A stretch of DNA of 64,000 nucleotides, from positions 1-64,000 of the forward strand of contig NZ_JACHHD010000002.1 in assembly GCF_014202635.1 (NCBI RefSeq). Direction: 5' to 3'. The DNA is from Faecalicoccus acidiformans. Lineage in GTDB: Bacteria; Bacillota_I; Bacilli_A; Erysipelotrichales; Erysipelotrichaceae. The position numbers and the translations under genes were made by a program. Positions 8,208 to 17,324 of the stretch are shown piece after piece (the stretch's first letter is position 1; each line of letters opens with the position of its first letter). The notes beneath the pieces are model-generated. The model did no database searches and was not told the DNA's origin. It was given only the letters and a program-made list of their open reading frames with translations.

Positions 8208-9430
8208 ATTTGTGCCTCCACGGGATAAAGTTTAGTCAAAGCCAATACTTCATCATGAACTTTAGCACATGTGGCTTCATTCGCGTTCTTCAAAACTTCA
8301 ACGATCCATTTGGTTACTTGTTCAAACTCAGCTTCTTTGAATCCGCGCGAAGTCATCGCCGCTGAGCCCAAGCGAATACCACTGGTGATAAATGGTTTTT
8401 GTGTATCGTAAGGAATTGTATTTTTATTTGCGGTAATACCCGCAAGATCCAAATAATGTTCTGCATCTTTACCCGTCATTCCAATACTGGAAAGAACATC
8501 GACCATCAGCAGATGATTATCGCTGCCGCCCGAAACGATCCGGAAACCAGCATCTTGGAATCCTTGAACCATCACTTGCACATTCTTTAAAACTTGTTCG
8601 ATATAATCTTTATAAGAAGGCTGACTGGCTTCGTACAAGCAAATTCCTTTTGCCGCGATCACATGTTCCAAAGGACCACCCTGCATACCAGGGAATACTT
8701 TAGAATCTAGTTTTTTTGCGAATTCTTCCTTACAGAAAACCATGCCTCCACGAGGACCGCGCAAAGTCTTATGGGTCGTTGTAGTGACAAAATCAGCATA
8801 AGGAATGGGACTTGGATGGAACCCGGCCGCAACCAATCCGGCGATGTGGGCCATATCGACCATCAAATACGCTCCACACTTTTGGGCGATCTCTCCAAAA
8901 CGTTCGAAATCAATGATTCGCGAATACGCACTGGCTCCGGCAACGATCAGTTTGGGTCTGATTTCCATGGCTTGTTTTTCTAAAGCATCGTAATCGATTC
9001 GTTCCGTTTCCTTATCAACCATATAAGGCACAAACTGATACAATGTTCCAGAAAAATTCATAGGATGGCCATGCGTCAAATGTCCCCCGGCCGCCAGATC
9101 CATTCCCATAACAGTATCTCCTGGCTGCAGCAAAGTATTATAAACCGCCATATTAGCCTGAGACCCCGAATGAGGCTGCACATTTACATGGTCTGCTTTG
9201 AATAACGCGAGCGCTCTTTGCCTTGTCAGATCCTCGGCCGCATCCACATTGACGCACCCGCCATAGTATCGTTTTCCCGGATAGCCTTCTGCATATTTAT
9301 TCGTCAATACACTTCCTTGTGCTTCTCGCACTTCTTGAGAAACAAAATTTTCGCTGGCAATCAGCTCAACATTTCCTTTTTGTCTTTGTTCTTCTTTTTC
9401 AATGATCGAAAACATTTCAAGATCTCGCAT
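8204..9430 (-). CDS. glyA: Serine hydroxymethyltransferase
   Basis: A 408-residue PLP enzyme interconverting serine and glycine with THF, feeding methylene-THF to FolD. The PLP lysine is K221 in [14 protein letters not shown]; the HSGSQAN and [13 protein letters not shown] motifs are also intact. First gene of the glyA-rlmH unit. Confidence 0.98.
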   Translation of the reverse strand: MRDLEMFSIIEKEEQRQKGNVELIASENFVSQEVREAQGSVLTNKYAEGYPGKRYYGGCVNVDAAEDLTRQRALALFKADHVNVQPHSGSQANMAVYNTLLQPGDTVMGMDLAAGGHLTHGHPMNFSGTLYQFVPYMVDKETERIDYDALEKQAMEIRPKLIVAGASAYSRIIDFERFGEIAQKCGAYLMVDMAHIAGLVAAGFHPSPIPYADFVTTTTHKTLRGPRGGMVFCKEEFAKKLDSKVFPGMQGGPLEHVIAAKGICLYEASQPSYKDYIEQVLKNVQVMVQGFQDAGFRIVSGGSDNHLLMVDVLSSIGMTGKDAEHYLDLAGITANKNTIPYDTQKPFITSGIRLGSAAMTSRGFKEAEFEQVTKWIVEVLKNANEATCAKVHDEVLALTKLYPVEAQI

Positions 9431-9461
9431 AACACACCTCCGTTTTCACCCACTCTAACAT

Positions 9462-9490
9462 AAAAAAAAGAAAGAGACAAACTCTTTCTT
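9462..9490 (-). terminator. Intrinsic terminator of the second NlpC/P60 gene
   Basis: AAGAAAGAG/CTCTTTCTT stem followed by eight T on the minus strand. The gene's stop codon overlaps the stem. Confidence 0.85.
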
Positions 9491-10421
9491 ACAGGTTCGG
9501 ATCGACGTGGACATAGCCAATCAGCGGATTGCTGCATTGTACACTGAACACCGTTGTCGTATAACCGTTCCAGCCTCCATGAACGGCTTGGCCATTCCCG
9601 ATATAGATCGCAACGTGCCCCTGATAAACACAGATATCGCCCGGAACAGGATCATTTGTCAAAGTGCCTAAAGACAAATACGCTTCTGGTGCACCATGGA
9701 AATCGATTCCTACCGCTCTTAAAGAATTAGTGACCAACATCGTACAATCCTGATTGAAACCAATCTGCGCTAAAGCGGCATCCGCTATCTTCTGATGAAA
9801 GTTCGGATCAATTTTCTTTTGAACCTCAACCTCTACGTTCTTGATGGTTTCATTGTTGCCCGCATCGGTTGCCTTGATCTGTACTGTATAAGTTCCCGGT
9901 GCAGAAGTATCGATGTCTCCTTCAAGATCAACTTCAACTTCTTTGTCTCGATCATCCGATACTTTGATTTCGTTTTCTAGATCGAATTCATCCCCTTGCG
10001 TGATCACATAACGATCCTGCGCTTCAATTACAGGGGCCTTGGTGTCTATGACTTCCACTTGTTTTGTGATCGTATAATCACTAGAAACTTGCGAAGATTG
10101 GGAATTGTTCATCTTGTCCCACAATGCCTTCGAAGATTTCAAGGAATATGTTATCGATACATCCTGCTTGCCTGAAGAATCTAGATCCAGATTGTCTACA
10201 GTCACTCGCATCGCATCATTTTCATACACCATGCTTCCTTTTTCGTTTCCCTTATACTCAAGATCCTCTAAAGAGAATCCTTTCATAGTCAGAAGCTGAT
10301 CTACGATTGCCTTCTCATCTTCGAGCTCTATGGCCTTTTCCTGTGCAAAAACAGACTGACTTTGTATACAAACGCTGAACAGCAAGCTCAGGCCCAATGC
10401 GAAATATTTCGTATTTTTCAT
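9489..10421 (-). CDS. Secreted protein with bacterial Ig-like domain and NlpC/P60-like domain
   Basis: A 310-residue exported protein. Start MKNTKYFALGL at 10421 has SD GGAGG at 10430-10434; ATGs further upstream overlap that SD. The signal peptide ends near SVFAQ. Residues about 125-200 form a DUF5011/HYR-type Ig-like module (DTKAPVIEAQ ... GTYTVQIKATDAGNN). The C-terminal domain (204-310) has C226 (QDCTMLV), H269 (GHVAIYIGNG) and H281 (AVHGG), as in NlpC/P60 peptidases. It probably trims peptidoglycan peptides. The catalytic domain is paralogous to 4583-5572, but the surface-targeting modules differ. Confidence 0.85.
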   Translation of the reverse strand: MKNTKYFALGLSLLFSVCIQSQSVFAQEKAIELEDEKAIVDQLLTMKGFSLEDLEYKGNEKGSMVYENDAMRVTVDNLDLDSSGKQDVSITYSLKSSKALWDKMNNSQSSQVSSDYTITKQVEVIDTKAPVIEAQDRYVITQGDEFDLENEIKVSDDRDKEVEVDLEGDIDTSAPGTYTVQIKATDAGNNETIKNVEVEVQKKIDPNFHQKIADAALAQIGFNQDCTMLVTNSLRAVGIDFHGAPEAYLSLGTLTNDPVPGDICVYQGHVAIYIGNGQAVHGGWNGYTTTVFSVQCSNPLIGYVHVDPNL

Positions 10422-10468
10422 GAATCTTGCCTCCATTCTATTCATGATTTGTGAACACACAATTGTGC

Positions 10469-10497
10469 ATGATACAGAAACGGAAGCAGTTTGTAAA
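10469..10497 (-). promoter_or_regulatory. Promoter of the second NlpC/P60 gene
   Basis: TTTACA, 17 bp, TATCAT on the minus strand, giving a leader of about 40 nt. Just upstream (10500-10535) are AT-rich direct repeats of the TTGTGAAA type, whose role is unknown. Confidence 0.65.
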
Positions 10498-10608
10498 GTC
10501 TTTTTACAATTTCACAATTTTCACACAATTTTTCACTTTATCCCTTATATAAAGGCTAATATCGGCTTTTTTTAGTTGTTTTTCTCCCACATTTTCCCCA
10601 AAAACATC

Positions 10609-10635
10609 AAAAAATCGCATCAAAAATGACACGAT
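10609..10635 (-). terminator. Intrinsic terminator after deoB
   Basis: ATCGTGTCA pairs with TGATGCGAT (two G-T pairs), then a T-run on the minus strand, eight bases past the deoB stop. Confidence 0.75.
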
Positions 10636-10642
10636 CTGTTTT

Positions 10643-11821
10643 TTATTTCAGTTGATCAAGAAGGCTATGACCAATCGTATTTTCCGGCATTTCTAAACCA
10701 AAATTATCGAGAATCGTAGCTCCAATCACCGCAAAGGTCTTTTCGTCCTCCAAGATGCCTTGTTCTTTCATACTAGGAGAAACCATCATCAAAGGCACCA
10801 TCTCGCGCGTATGATCGGTTCCTTTATAAGTAGGATCATTGCCATGATCGGCCGTCACCATCACCAAATCATCCGGACGCATTTTCTGCAATAATTGTCC
10901 TAGCAAGGCATCAAAGCGTTCCAATTCTTCTCCATATCCGATGGGATTGCGACGATGTCCCCACAAAGCATCAAAATCAACCAGATTGACAAAACAAAGT
11001 CCGGTAAAATCCTGGTCAGCAATCTCTAATGTTTGTTCCATGCCGTGTACACTGCTCTTGGATTTGTGTGCCTGAGTGATTCCTTCCCCGTCAAAGATAT
11101 CTCGAATCTTCCCTACGCTGATCACATCATAACCATGTTCTTTCAAAACATTCAAAGCCGTAGTTCCATATGGCTTTAACGCATAGTCATGACGATTGGA
11201 GGTACGGACAAACTCGCCCTTCTTCTTTCCTGTATATGGCCTTGCGATTACTCGTCCAACCTTCCATTCTGGTCGCATAGTCAACTCACGGGCAGCCTCA
11301 CAATACCGGTATAATGTGTCCACCCCCATTGTTTCTTCATTCCCGCATATCTGCAAGACAGAATCTGCTGAGGTATAAACGATCAAATCACCATTTTGGA
11401 TCTCCTGCTCTGCCAATTCATCCAGGATCTCTGTCCCGCTGGCTGCCTTATTCCCAATGATCTTTCGTCCATCGCAACGTTTGCTCAACTCATCCAGCAG
11501 TTCCTGAGGAAATCCGGTTTCAGTAAATGTCTGAAATGGTGTTGTGATGTGCAGTCCCATCATTTCCCAATGGCCCGTCATTGTGTCTTTTCCGGCACTG
11601 GCTTCTTGAAGACGCAAAGCATAACCATGGGTTTGCGTAGGTTTTTGAACACCTATATTTCCCAACCCTAAAGAAAGCATATTGGGAATATGAAGATTCG
11701 GCTTCTTTTCCAAAATATGACCAAATGTGTCGGCACCCTCATCATCAAATTGTGCTGCATCCGGTGCGTGTCCGATTCCAAAGGAGTCTACTACGATTGT
11801 AAAGATTCTTTTATATTTCAT
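10643..11821 (-). CDS. deoB: Phosphopentomutase
   Basis: A 392-residue alkaline-phosphatase-superfamily mutase that converts (deoxy)ribose 1-phosphate to the 5-phosphate after nucleoside phosphorolysis. Metal-binding [10 protein letters not shown] near the N-terminus, [10 protein letters not shown] with the phosphorylated Thr, and VTADHGND and DHTREMVP near the C-terminus are all present. It lies four bases after deoD, which supplies its substrate. Confidence 0.97.
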   Translation of the reverse strand: MKYKRIFTIVVDSFGIGHAPDAAQFDDEGADTFGHILEKKPNLHIPNMLSLGLGNIGVQKPTQTHGYALRLQEASAGKDTMTGHWEMMGLHITTPFQTFTETGFPQELLDELSKRCDGRKIIGNKAASGTEILDELAEQEIQNGDLIVYTSADSVLQICGNEETMGVDTLYRYCEAARELTMRPEWKVGRVIARPYTGKKKGEFVRTSNRHDYALKPYGTTALNVLKEHGYDVISVGKIRDIFDGEGITQAHKSKSSVHGMEQTLEIADQDFTGLCFVNLVDFDALWGHRRNPIGYGEELERFDALLGQLLQKMRPDDLVMVTADHGNDPTYKGTDHTREMVPLMMVSPSMKEQGILEDEKTFAVIGATILDNFGLEMPENTIGHSLLDQLK

Positions 11822-11825
11822 GGTC

Positions 11826-12542
11826 TTACCTCATAATAGCGGCTTCTAAAGCGACTTCCATCATCTGTGAAAAAGAAGTCTGACGTTCCATGGCACTGGC
11901 ATGCTCGTCAGTCACCAGAGAATCAGAAATCGTCAAAAGACAGGCTGCATTTTTCCCTAAGATCTTCGCATTGTGAAATAAAGCGTAGCTTTCCATTTCC
12001 ACACAGACACAGCCATGTTCCTGATAAAAATCATTGTGATCCGGAACATTGGCTTCATGATAGAATACATCGCTTGAATGAATTCGTTTTTCCAAAACCG
12101 GGATTTCCAGTTTTGCGGCTGCTTTTTTGATTGTCTCATTCAAATCTTGACTTGGATATTGGATATTTCCCTCGATGCCTGCCTGAGCCAACGCAAAAGT
12201 CGACTCACTCCAGCAGCTGTCCGCCAAAACCAGATCAAATAAATGCAAATCTTTTGTATAAGCACCGGCACTGCCAATACGGATGATGTTTTCTACTCCA
12301 TATTCTTTAAACAATTCATAAGAATAGATTCCCATGCTTGGCATGCCCATACCGCTGGCCATTACAGAGATTCGTTTTCCTTTATAATCCCCTGTATACC
12401 CATACATTCCGCGAACGGCATTAAACTGTACAAAATCCGTCAAATAAGTCTCAGCGATGTGTTTGGCTCGCAACGGATCTCCTGGCATCAAGACAGTTTT
12501 GGCGATATCGCCTAGATTGGCATTATTATGTGCTGTCGACAT
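11826..12542 (-). CDS. deoD: Purine nucleoside phosphorylase, DeoD type
   Basis: A 238-residue hexameric-type PNP (NP-I family). [15 protein letters not shown], the GSAGAY phosphate site, VEMESYALF and the catalytic Asp in TISDSL are visible. The start MSTAHNN at 12542 is preferred to the ATG at 12548, because the SD AAGGAGG lies one base from the latter and seven from the former. Operon with deoB and an upstream YczE-family gene. A second, divergent PNP lies at 13314-14033. Confidence 0.96.
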   Translation of the reverse strand: MSTAHNNANLGDIAKTVLMPGDPLRAKHIAETYLTDFVQFNAVRGMYGYTGDYKGKRISVMASGMGMPSMGIYSYELFKEYGVENIIRIGSAGAYTKDLHLFDLVLADSCWSESTFALAQAGIEGNIQYPSQDLNETIKKAAAKLEIPVLEKRIHSSDVFYHEANVPDHNDFYQEHGCVCVEMESYALFHNAKILGKNAACLLTISDSLVTDEHASAMERQTSFSQMMEVALEAAIMR

Positions 12543-12565
12543 TTTCATTCCTCCTTATTTTATTA

Positions 12566-13168
12566 TTATGATTGAAAAACTAAATCCGAAAAAAACTTAT
12601 TCAGACATTTTAAACATATTTGGATCATCAATCCCATACAAAGAATCGCTAGCAATGTTCCTAAAGCAAAATGAGCTCCTAATAATACACCAAGCAACGC
12701 AAACAAAATATCTGCCGTTGTCCGAATCGGTCCCACGGGTTTGTCCAGCTTTTTACTCAAGGTAAAGACCAGAGCTTCATAAGCCCCTTTGCCATAATCT
12801 GCCAAAGCATAAAAGGCTACTCCGAAAGCTAAGATCGCAAAGCCTATGATCATCATCAGAATACGGCCCATCATCGGCAATCCATGAAAATCTAAAAAAG
12901 CCAGACTATCTGTTACCAAAGCAATCACGATCGGATTCAAGATACTGCCGACATGGATCTGTTTTCGATCCACAAAAAAGATAACGGCCAAGATCACGGC
13001 ACAAACCAAGAGATTGGCTTGCCCCACCGTAATATGCAAAGTATCAGCAATTCCAATCCAAAAAAGTGTCATGGGATCACTTCCCAAATCAACCGCAATC
13101 GTAATAGCGATACCGATTCCGGAAATCAAAGATCCCAAAACGACAAGTCCTGTTTTTTTTAAATTCAT
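12566..13168 (-). CDS. YczE/YitT-like integral membrane protein
   Basis: A 200-residue protein with about five or six membrane segments and the GxxxxAxxxxxxLGSDPMT signature of the YczE family (COG2364). Its function is not established. Start MNLKKTG at 13168 has a GGTGG SD. It is first in the transcription unit with deoD and deoB, so a link to nucleoside or nucleobase movement is possible but only inferred. Confidence 0.8.
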   Translation of the reverse strand: MNLKKTGLVVLGSLISGIGIAITIAVDLGSDPMTLFWIGIADTLHITVGQANLLVCAVILAVIFFVDRKQIHVGSILNPIVIALVTDSLAFLDFHGLPMMGRILMMIIGFAILAFGVAFYALADYGKGAYEALVFTLSKKLDKPVGPIRTTADILFALLGVLLGAHFALGTLLAILCMGLMIQICLKCLNKFFSDLVFQS

Positions 13169-13229
13169 CACATCCACCTTTCTTTGTGAAAAAAGATACC
13201 GCAAAGATTTTCTTTACAGTATCTTTTAG

Positions 13230-13241
13230 GTTTACGTAAAC
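13230..13241. promoter_or_regulatory. Perfect 12-bp palindrome GTTTACGTAAAC, candidate operator of the deoD-deoB unit
   Basis: A CG-centred perfect palindrome about 65 bp upstream of the first gene of the yczE-deoD-deoB unit, between a possible -35 (TTGTAA) and an A/T-rich -10 region. The form is typical of LacI-type operators. No matching regulator gene is in the window. The rest of 13169-13313 holds no gene. Confidence 0.45.
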
Positions 13242-13313
13242 TCTTTTTACAAGTTCAGTTTACTAAAGGCAGAGATGTGACTCAAATAATCCTTTTCCTA
13301 TCCGAGCGGAAGG

Positions 13314-14033
13314 TTATTTCGCGTGCTTCCAAAGCACATCCAAAGTCACTTCGATCATTTCATCAAAACCGGATTGTCTTTGGGCCGCACTTATTTTTTC
13401 TTTTAACAAAGAATGATCACTGACTGTCAAGATGGTCGCTGCCTTTTTTTTGGCAATGGCCGCATTGTGCAGCAAGGCAAAACTTTCCATGTCCACCGCA
13501 AGGCACTTTTTCTCTTCACAGATCAAATGTTTATCTTCTTTTTTCTTGTAGTAAAAACAGTCGCTTGTATGCAGGCATCCTTTTTTGTGCGCCAGTTTTT
13601 TTTGTTGAGCGCACTCCCATAAATCGGCCCATAATTCCGGATCCGGATAGACTACGTCGTCTGTACATCCGCTATATATGCTGGCATAAGCCGACTGGCT
13701 CCAGCAGGAATCCGGAATGAACAGATCCATCAAGGCAAGATCCATTGTATAAGCTCCGCAAGATCCGGTGCGAATGATGATTTCGACATCGTATTTATTG
13801 AAGAGTTCGTGAGAATAGATTCCCATGGATCCGCACCCCATACCACTGGCCATGACCGTGATGCGTTTGCCGCGATAGCTTCCGGTATACGCAAGCATTC
13901 CGCGCACATCATTGATCAAAGCAGCATCCTGTAAATATTTTTCGGCGATATATCTGGCGCGCAAAGGGTCGCCAGGCATCAGCACCACTGAAGCGACTTC
14001 TTCTTTGGAAGCCTTATTATGTACCGTTGCCAT
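13314..14033 (-). CDS. Second purine nucleoside phosphorylase (DeoD-like), last gene of the PTS operon
   Basis: A 239-residue NP-I family phosphorylase. [38 protein letters not shown] and the catalytic Asp in TVSDHSLL are visible, so it should be active. It differs from deoD at 11826 in the base-binding and C-terminal parts and has an extra Lys/Cys-rich loop (about 145-175, including KKKEDKHL). The ATG at 14033 overlaps the upstream stop as TAATG, showing tight coupling to the RarA-C-like gene and PTS genes. A GTG at 14039 is an alternative start. The substrate may be an unusual nucleoside imported by the PTS; this is inference. Confidence 0.9.
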   Translation of the reverse strand: MATVHNKASKEEVASVVLMPGDPLRARYIAEKYLQDAALINDVRGMLAYTGSYRGKRITVMASGMGCGSMGIYSHELFNKYDVEIIIRTGSCGAYTMDLALMDLFIPDSCWSQSAYASIYSGCTDDVVYPDPELWADLWECAQQKKLAHKKGCLHTSDCFYYKKKEDKHLICEEKKCLAVDMESFALLHNAAIAKKKAATILTVSDHSLLKEKISAAQRQSGFDEMIEVTLDVLWKHAK

Positions 14034-14644
14034 TACCACTGCCAGCCGTTGAAGGTAAATGTCGTTTCGGCCACATCGTTTGGATCGTATTCTTCCAAGA
14101 TTTTTGCATAACGCTCTTTATAGTCGTTATCCACTTTTGCTTGAGGGATCACGATGCTTGCTTCATTCAAGAAATGAAACGAGTCTCTTCCCATCGCCTT
14201 ACCTCTTTGCGTGTGTTTGTCTAAAGCGACATCGGGAACTTCCGGATATTGTCCCATCGCAAAACTCTTGATGCAGATATTCTTTAAGAGATCGCTGGAG
14301 CGGTCTTTTTCGCTTTCACACATATAACGGATTGCGTGAATAAAGAAAATCGTACGATCATTATCCGCATAATCAAAATTCAGGCGAGCTTGGGCCAGGG
14401 CATTGACTACAACAATAGCCATGGGATTGCCCATCCCGATATCTTCCACCGAGATCGTGATCAGACGGCGCCACATCTTTTCTTCTAATTGCGGCGAAGA
14501 AATATAAAGTTCATAGGCAAATTTACATGCCTCTTCTTCTTTTCCGCGGCGAATGCATTTCTGTAAAGAACTGATCACTTCATCGCAGGCATATCCATTG
14601 CGAGTCGTGATCTTCGACCATGGATCATATGCTTGTTTTCCCAT
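14033..14644 (-). CDS. Stand-alone RarA/MgsA C-terminal-domain-like protein, paralogue 1
   Basis: A 203-residue soluble, helical protein with no P-loop. Residues about 20-110 resemble the helical C-terminal (tetramerisation/clamp-loader-like) domain of the RarA/MgsA AAA+ ATPase, seen in DEVISSLQKCIRR and RRLITISVEDIGMGNP, the counterpart of RarA's IRGSDP... and RLVR.ASEDIGLADP. The second half is highly conserved with the paralogue at 20312: EKDRSSD, ALDKHT-RGK-MGRD and VIPQAKVDNDY-ERY-KILE. Its AAA+ module is absent. It sits between PTS IIA and PNP in one tightly spaced operon. Function unknown; a protein-protein adaptor is one guess. Confidence 0.75.
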   Translation of the reverse strand: MGKQAYDPWSKITTRNGYACDEVISSLQKCIRRGKEEEACKFAYELYISSPQLEEKMWRRLITISVEDIGMGNPMAIVVVNALAQARLNFDYADNDRTIFFIHAIRYMCESEKDRSSDLLKNICIKSFAMGQYPEVPDVALDKHTQRGKAMGRDSFHFLNEASIVIPQAKVDNDYKERYAKILEEYDPNDVAETTFTFNGWQW

Positions 14645-14647
14645 ACA

Positions 14648-14980
14648 TCATTCTCCTTTTGGGGCTTGCAGCTGACGATAGATCTCCATGATTTCCATCA
14701 CAAGTACCTTGATCGTTTCACAGCTCATAAACTGATCTTCCGCATGAAGAACCAGCATCGATACTTGAGGCGTGTTTTCGGTTGCCTCTTTTTGAAGAAG
14801 CTGCAAATGAGTATCGTGAGCGGTACGCAACACTTCGTCCCCCTGTTTGATTTGTTCTATAGCTTGATCAAATTCTCCTCGACGGGCCAAATGAGCCGCT
14901 TCGATATAGGTGGACTTGGCAACTCCGGAGTATGCGATGATCTGCATCGCTACTTCTGACAATTTTTCAAGATCTAACAT
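14648..14980 (-). CDS. PTS lactose/cellobiose-family IIA component
   Basis: A 110-residue three-helix IIA protein. H79 in MLVLHAEDQFM is the phosphorylated histidine, followed by the family's helix ending EIMEIYRQL. It passes phosphate from HPr to the IIB encoded just upstream. Seven bases separate it from IIB and three from the following RarA-C-like gene. Confidence 0.92.
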   Translation of the reverse strand: MLDLEKLSEVAMQIIAYSGVAKSTYIEAAHLARRGEFDQAIEQIKQGDEVLRTAHDTHLQLLQKEATENTPQVSMLVLHAEDQFMSCETIKVLVMEIMEIYRQLQAPKGE

Positions 14981-14987
14981 AAAATAA

Positions 14988-15281
14988 TTATCCTTTTAAT
15001 GCTTTTGCTTGTTCATAAGCGGCTTTACCATCCGCCATGGCATAGACGCGCATATCTACACAAGCGGTTGGCATTTTTACTTTATTTTTTACATCATCCA
15101 GAGCATAACGGATCTGAGGAGCTAACAAGCAAACATCCCATTTTCCGGCTTCATCGCCTGCCGCTGCTGAGCTGACTGCTTGCACTGTTGCTTCTTCTCC
15201 GATACTCTTGGCATACTCACCAATTTTCTTGACCAGGATCGAACTTGACATCCCGGCATTGCATACAACTAAGATCTTCAT
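14988..15281 (-). CDS. PTS lactose/cellobiose-family IIB component
   Basis: A 97-residue IIB. C7 in VVCNAGMSSS is the phosphocysteine and its P-loop. LAPQIRYALDDVK and VDMRVYAMADG match the family. It donates phosphate to the sugar carried by the IIC at 17325-18641. The regulator gene lies between IIB and IIC. Confidence 0.93.
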   Translation of the reverse strand: MKILVVCNAGMSSSILVKKIGEYAKSIGEEATVQAVSSAAAGDEAGKWDVCLLAPQIRYALDDVKNKVKMPTACVDMRVYAMADGKAAYEQAKALKG

Positions 15282-15294
15282 ACGTTTTCCTCCT

Positions 15295-17280
15295 TTATAT
15301 GATCTGTACGATTCGCTCCAGATAATCGATCAGTTCGCCTTCACTATGCATGCCGCACAGAATACCAACTAAACGACTGGAGGCCGCTACCTTGTTGATC
15401 AAATCATAGATATGGATCATCTCTTTATAGATCCTGGGCTCATGAGCCCCCACAAATACAATACGAATCGGATGACCAGCCATCTCTGCATCTGTTCGAA
15501 CGACCCCGACACAAACACCATTTTTAACGGCTTCATTCTCTAATGGATGAGCGAAAAAGACACCATGATCAATATGCGTGTGATAGATTTGTTCGCGCTG
15601 CATAGTGGCCACCGCAAAGGCATCCGCATCCAGAATATTTCCATTTTCCATCAAACGCTTTGAACACCTTTGAATAATTTGCGCAAAGGATGGTTCTCCG
15701 TCAAAAAACAGAACCGCATTTCGATTGAAGACTTTGTGAAAGACTTCTTCGCTGGAAGTCACCGTCACCGTCTTGACAATAAACGATTCCAGCCGTTGCC
15801 TTTCGGCTGTTCCTGGCAACTGCGTGATCTCGATCAAAGGAACGGAAATCTTTTTATCGATCGTCCTGTCCGAAATCACCAGATCGACTTTATGCGATTC
15901 GAGTTCCTCCTCCAGACGATACATGGGGATCTTTGTCACAATATCAATTCTCGAACCGAATTCCTGATTGAGCCACACATGGAGCATATTCGCAAAACTT
16001 TGTGATGTTCCGCTGACCAGAATCGTTTTGACTCTGGCATTCTGTGCCTTTAAGAAAGGCATCACATACATCGTTAAAAATGAGATTTCATCTTCGCTCA
16101 AATACAGCCCATACCGTTCGTGAATGATCGGCACGATCAGCATTGTGATCTCATACGCAAATGAATACTTGACTTTGACTTCTTTTAGAAGCGGGTTAGA
16201 AAGCTGATAATCCATCAACAATCGTTTGATTGTAAACTGAAGATGAATCTTGAAGTTTTCAAAAAGAGAAGGGATCTTTGTGAAATCCATGTTGTATTTG
16301 GCAAGCATCTCTTTTGTGAAAAGATCTACGATCTCTTCAACTTCCGATCCCGAGATCACACCTTCCTGATTGCTGTAGAAACCCAGAGTCTCAATATAAT
16401 TTTGCAGAAGATGACAATCACTTTTCGTAAGATTAAACTTCAAGTCGCGAAAAAGACTCGTCAACAATTGACTCAATTTTTCGTTAGGGTTGAATAATTC
16501 CACATTTCTTTCCAAATGATACCCGCCTTCGGATCGAAGCATCGTAAAAAAGATCATCCACGCGATCACAAAGACCATCTGATCCGATAACACGATCGAA
16601 TTACTGCGACAATAGGCGCTGATATAGTCAACGATATCGTTGAGTTCTTCCATATCAGCGCTGTCGCGAATCATTTGATAAAGATGAATGTCCACCAGCC
16701 GGTTGGTCAGATAAATTTCTTCTTTGATCAAGCGATAAACTAAAGTTCGAATCTCGATTTCTTTCGGTTGTAAGATCATTTGCCCATTTTCCAAAGATAA
16801 GGCATAAAAATGATATTTCTCATCCAAATGATGGATCATCCCTGTCAGATCTTTATAAACCGTTTGTTCCGAGACATAGAGTTCATCCGCCATTTCTCCC
16901 AGATCTTTCGCATGACAATTCATCAGCTTTCCAAGAATATAATATTTCCGTTGCTTGGATGAAGTGGCAATCTGCTTTGGATTCAAAGCGTCCATCGTTT
17001 TTAGAACATCTTTGATTCGGTTGATGTTCTCCTGCATGATAAAGTACCCTGTCCGCTTGCTGGACTGAATCGAACACTGACTGTTCTTCAGCACCAGATT
17101 GATTCCGGCTATATCATTGCGAATTGTCCGAGTACTGACTTTTAAAGATTTAGCGATCTCATTGGCATAAATGCCCCGATCATGCTCTACGATGATCTTG
17201 ACCACTTTTTTTTGGCGATCTGTTAACACCGGCATCCCTCTTTCAAACCCGCTGATCAAAAGTTGGATCGAACGATCCAA
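15295..17280 (-). CDS. PRD-containing transcriptional activator of the PTS operon (LicR/MtlR type)
   Basis: A 661-residue multidomain regulator. An N-terminal HTH (RQKKVVKIIVEHDRGIY-, about 20-65) and a second HTH (about 115-165) bind DNA. Two PRD modules (about 185-400) carry regulatory histidines. An EIIB-like domain follows (about 410-500), then an EIIA-2-like domain whose site His is H578 in GVFFAHPLE. The EIIB-like segment reads ILVSGTSQSFAN, so the usual phosphocysteine is missing. Phosphorylation by PTS proteins should set activity, making it the likely activator of its own operon. It lies within the operon between IIC and IIB. Confidence 0.92.
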   Translation of the reverse strand: MDRSIQLLISGFERGMPVLTDRQKKVVKIIVEHDRGIYANEIAKSLKVSTRTIRNDIAGINLVLKNSQCSIQSSKRTGYFIMQENINRIKDVLKTMDALNPKQIATSSKQRKYYILGKLMNCHAKDLGEMADELYVSEQTVYKDLTGMIHHLDEKYHFYALSLENGQMILQPKEIEIRTLVYRLIKEEIYLTNRLVDIHLYQMIRDSADMEELNDIVDYISAYCRSNSIVLSDQMVFVIAWMIFFTMLRSEGGYHLERNVELFNPNEKLSQLLTSLFRDLKFNLTKSDCHLLQNYIETLGFYSNQEGVISGSEVEEIVDLFTKEMLAKYNMDFTKIPSLFENFKIHLQFTIKRLLMDYQLSNPLLKEVKVKYSFAYEITMLIVPIIHERYGLYLSEDEISFLTMYVMPFLKAQNARVKTILVSGTSQSFANMLHVWLNQEFGSRIDIVTKIPMYRLEEELESHKVDLVISDRTIDKKISVPLIEITQLPGTAERQRLESFIVKTVTVTSSEEVFHKVFNRNAVLFFDGEPSFAQIIQRCSKRLMENGNILDADAFAVATMQREQIYHTHIDHGVFFAHPLENEAVKNGVCVGVVRTDAEMAGHPIRIVFVGAHEPRIYKEMIHIYDLINKVAASSRLVGILCGMHSEGELIDYLERIVQII

Positions 17281-17324
17281 CTAAAAATCTAACTTACCTT
17301 TTTATTATAACAAGATTTGAAAAA

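Noticed and set aside
13263..13313. Imperfect hairpin after the second PNP gene (AATAACCTTCC ... AAGGATTATT)
   Set aside because: Mismatches and no clean T-run make it too weak to call as a terminator.
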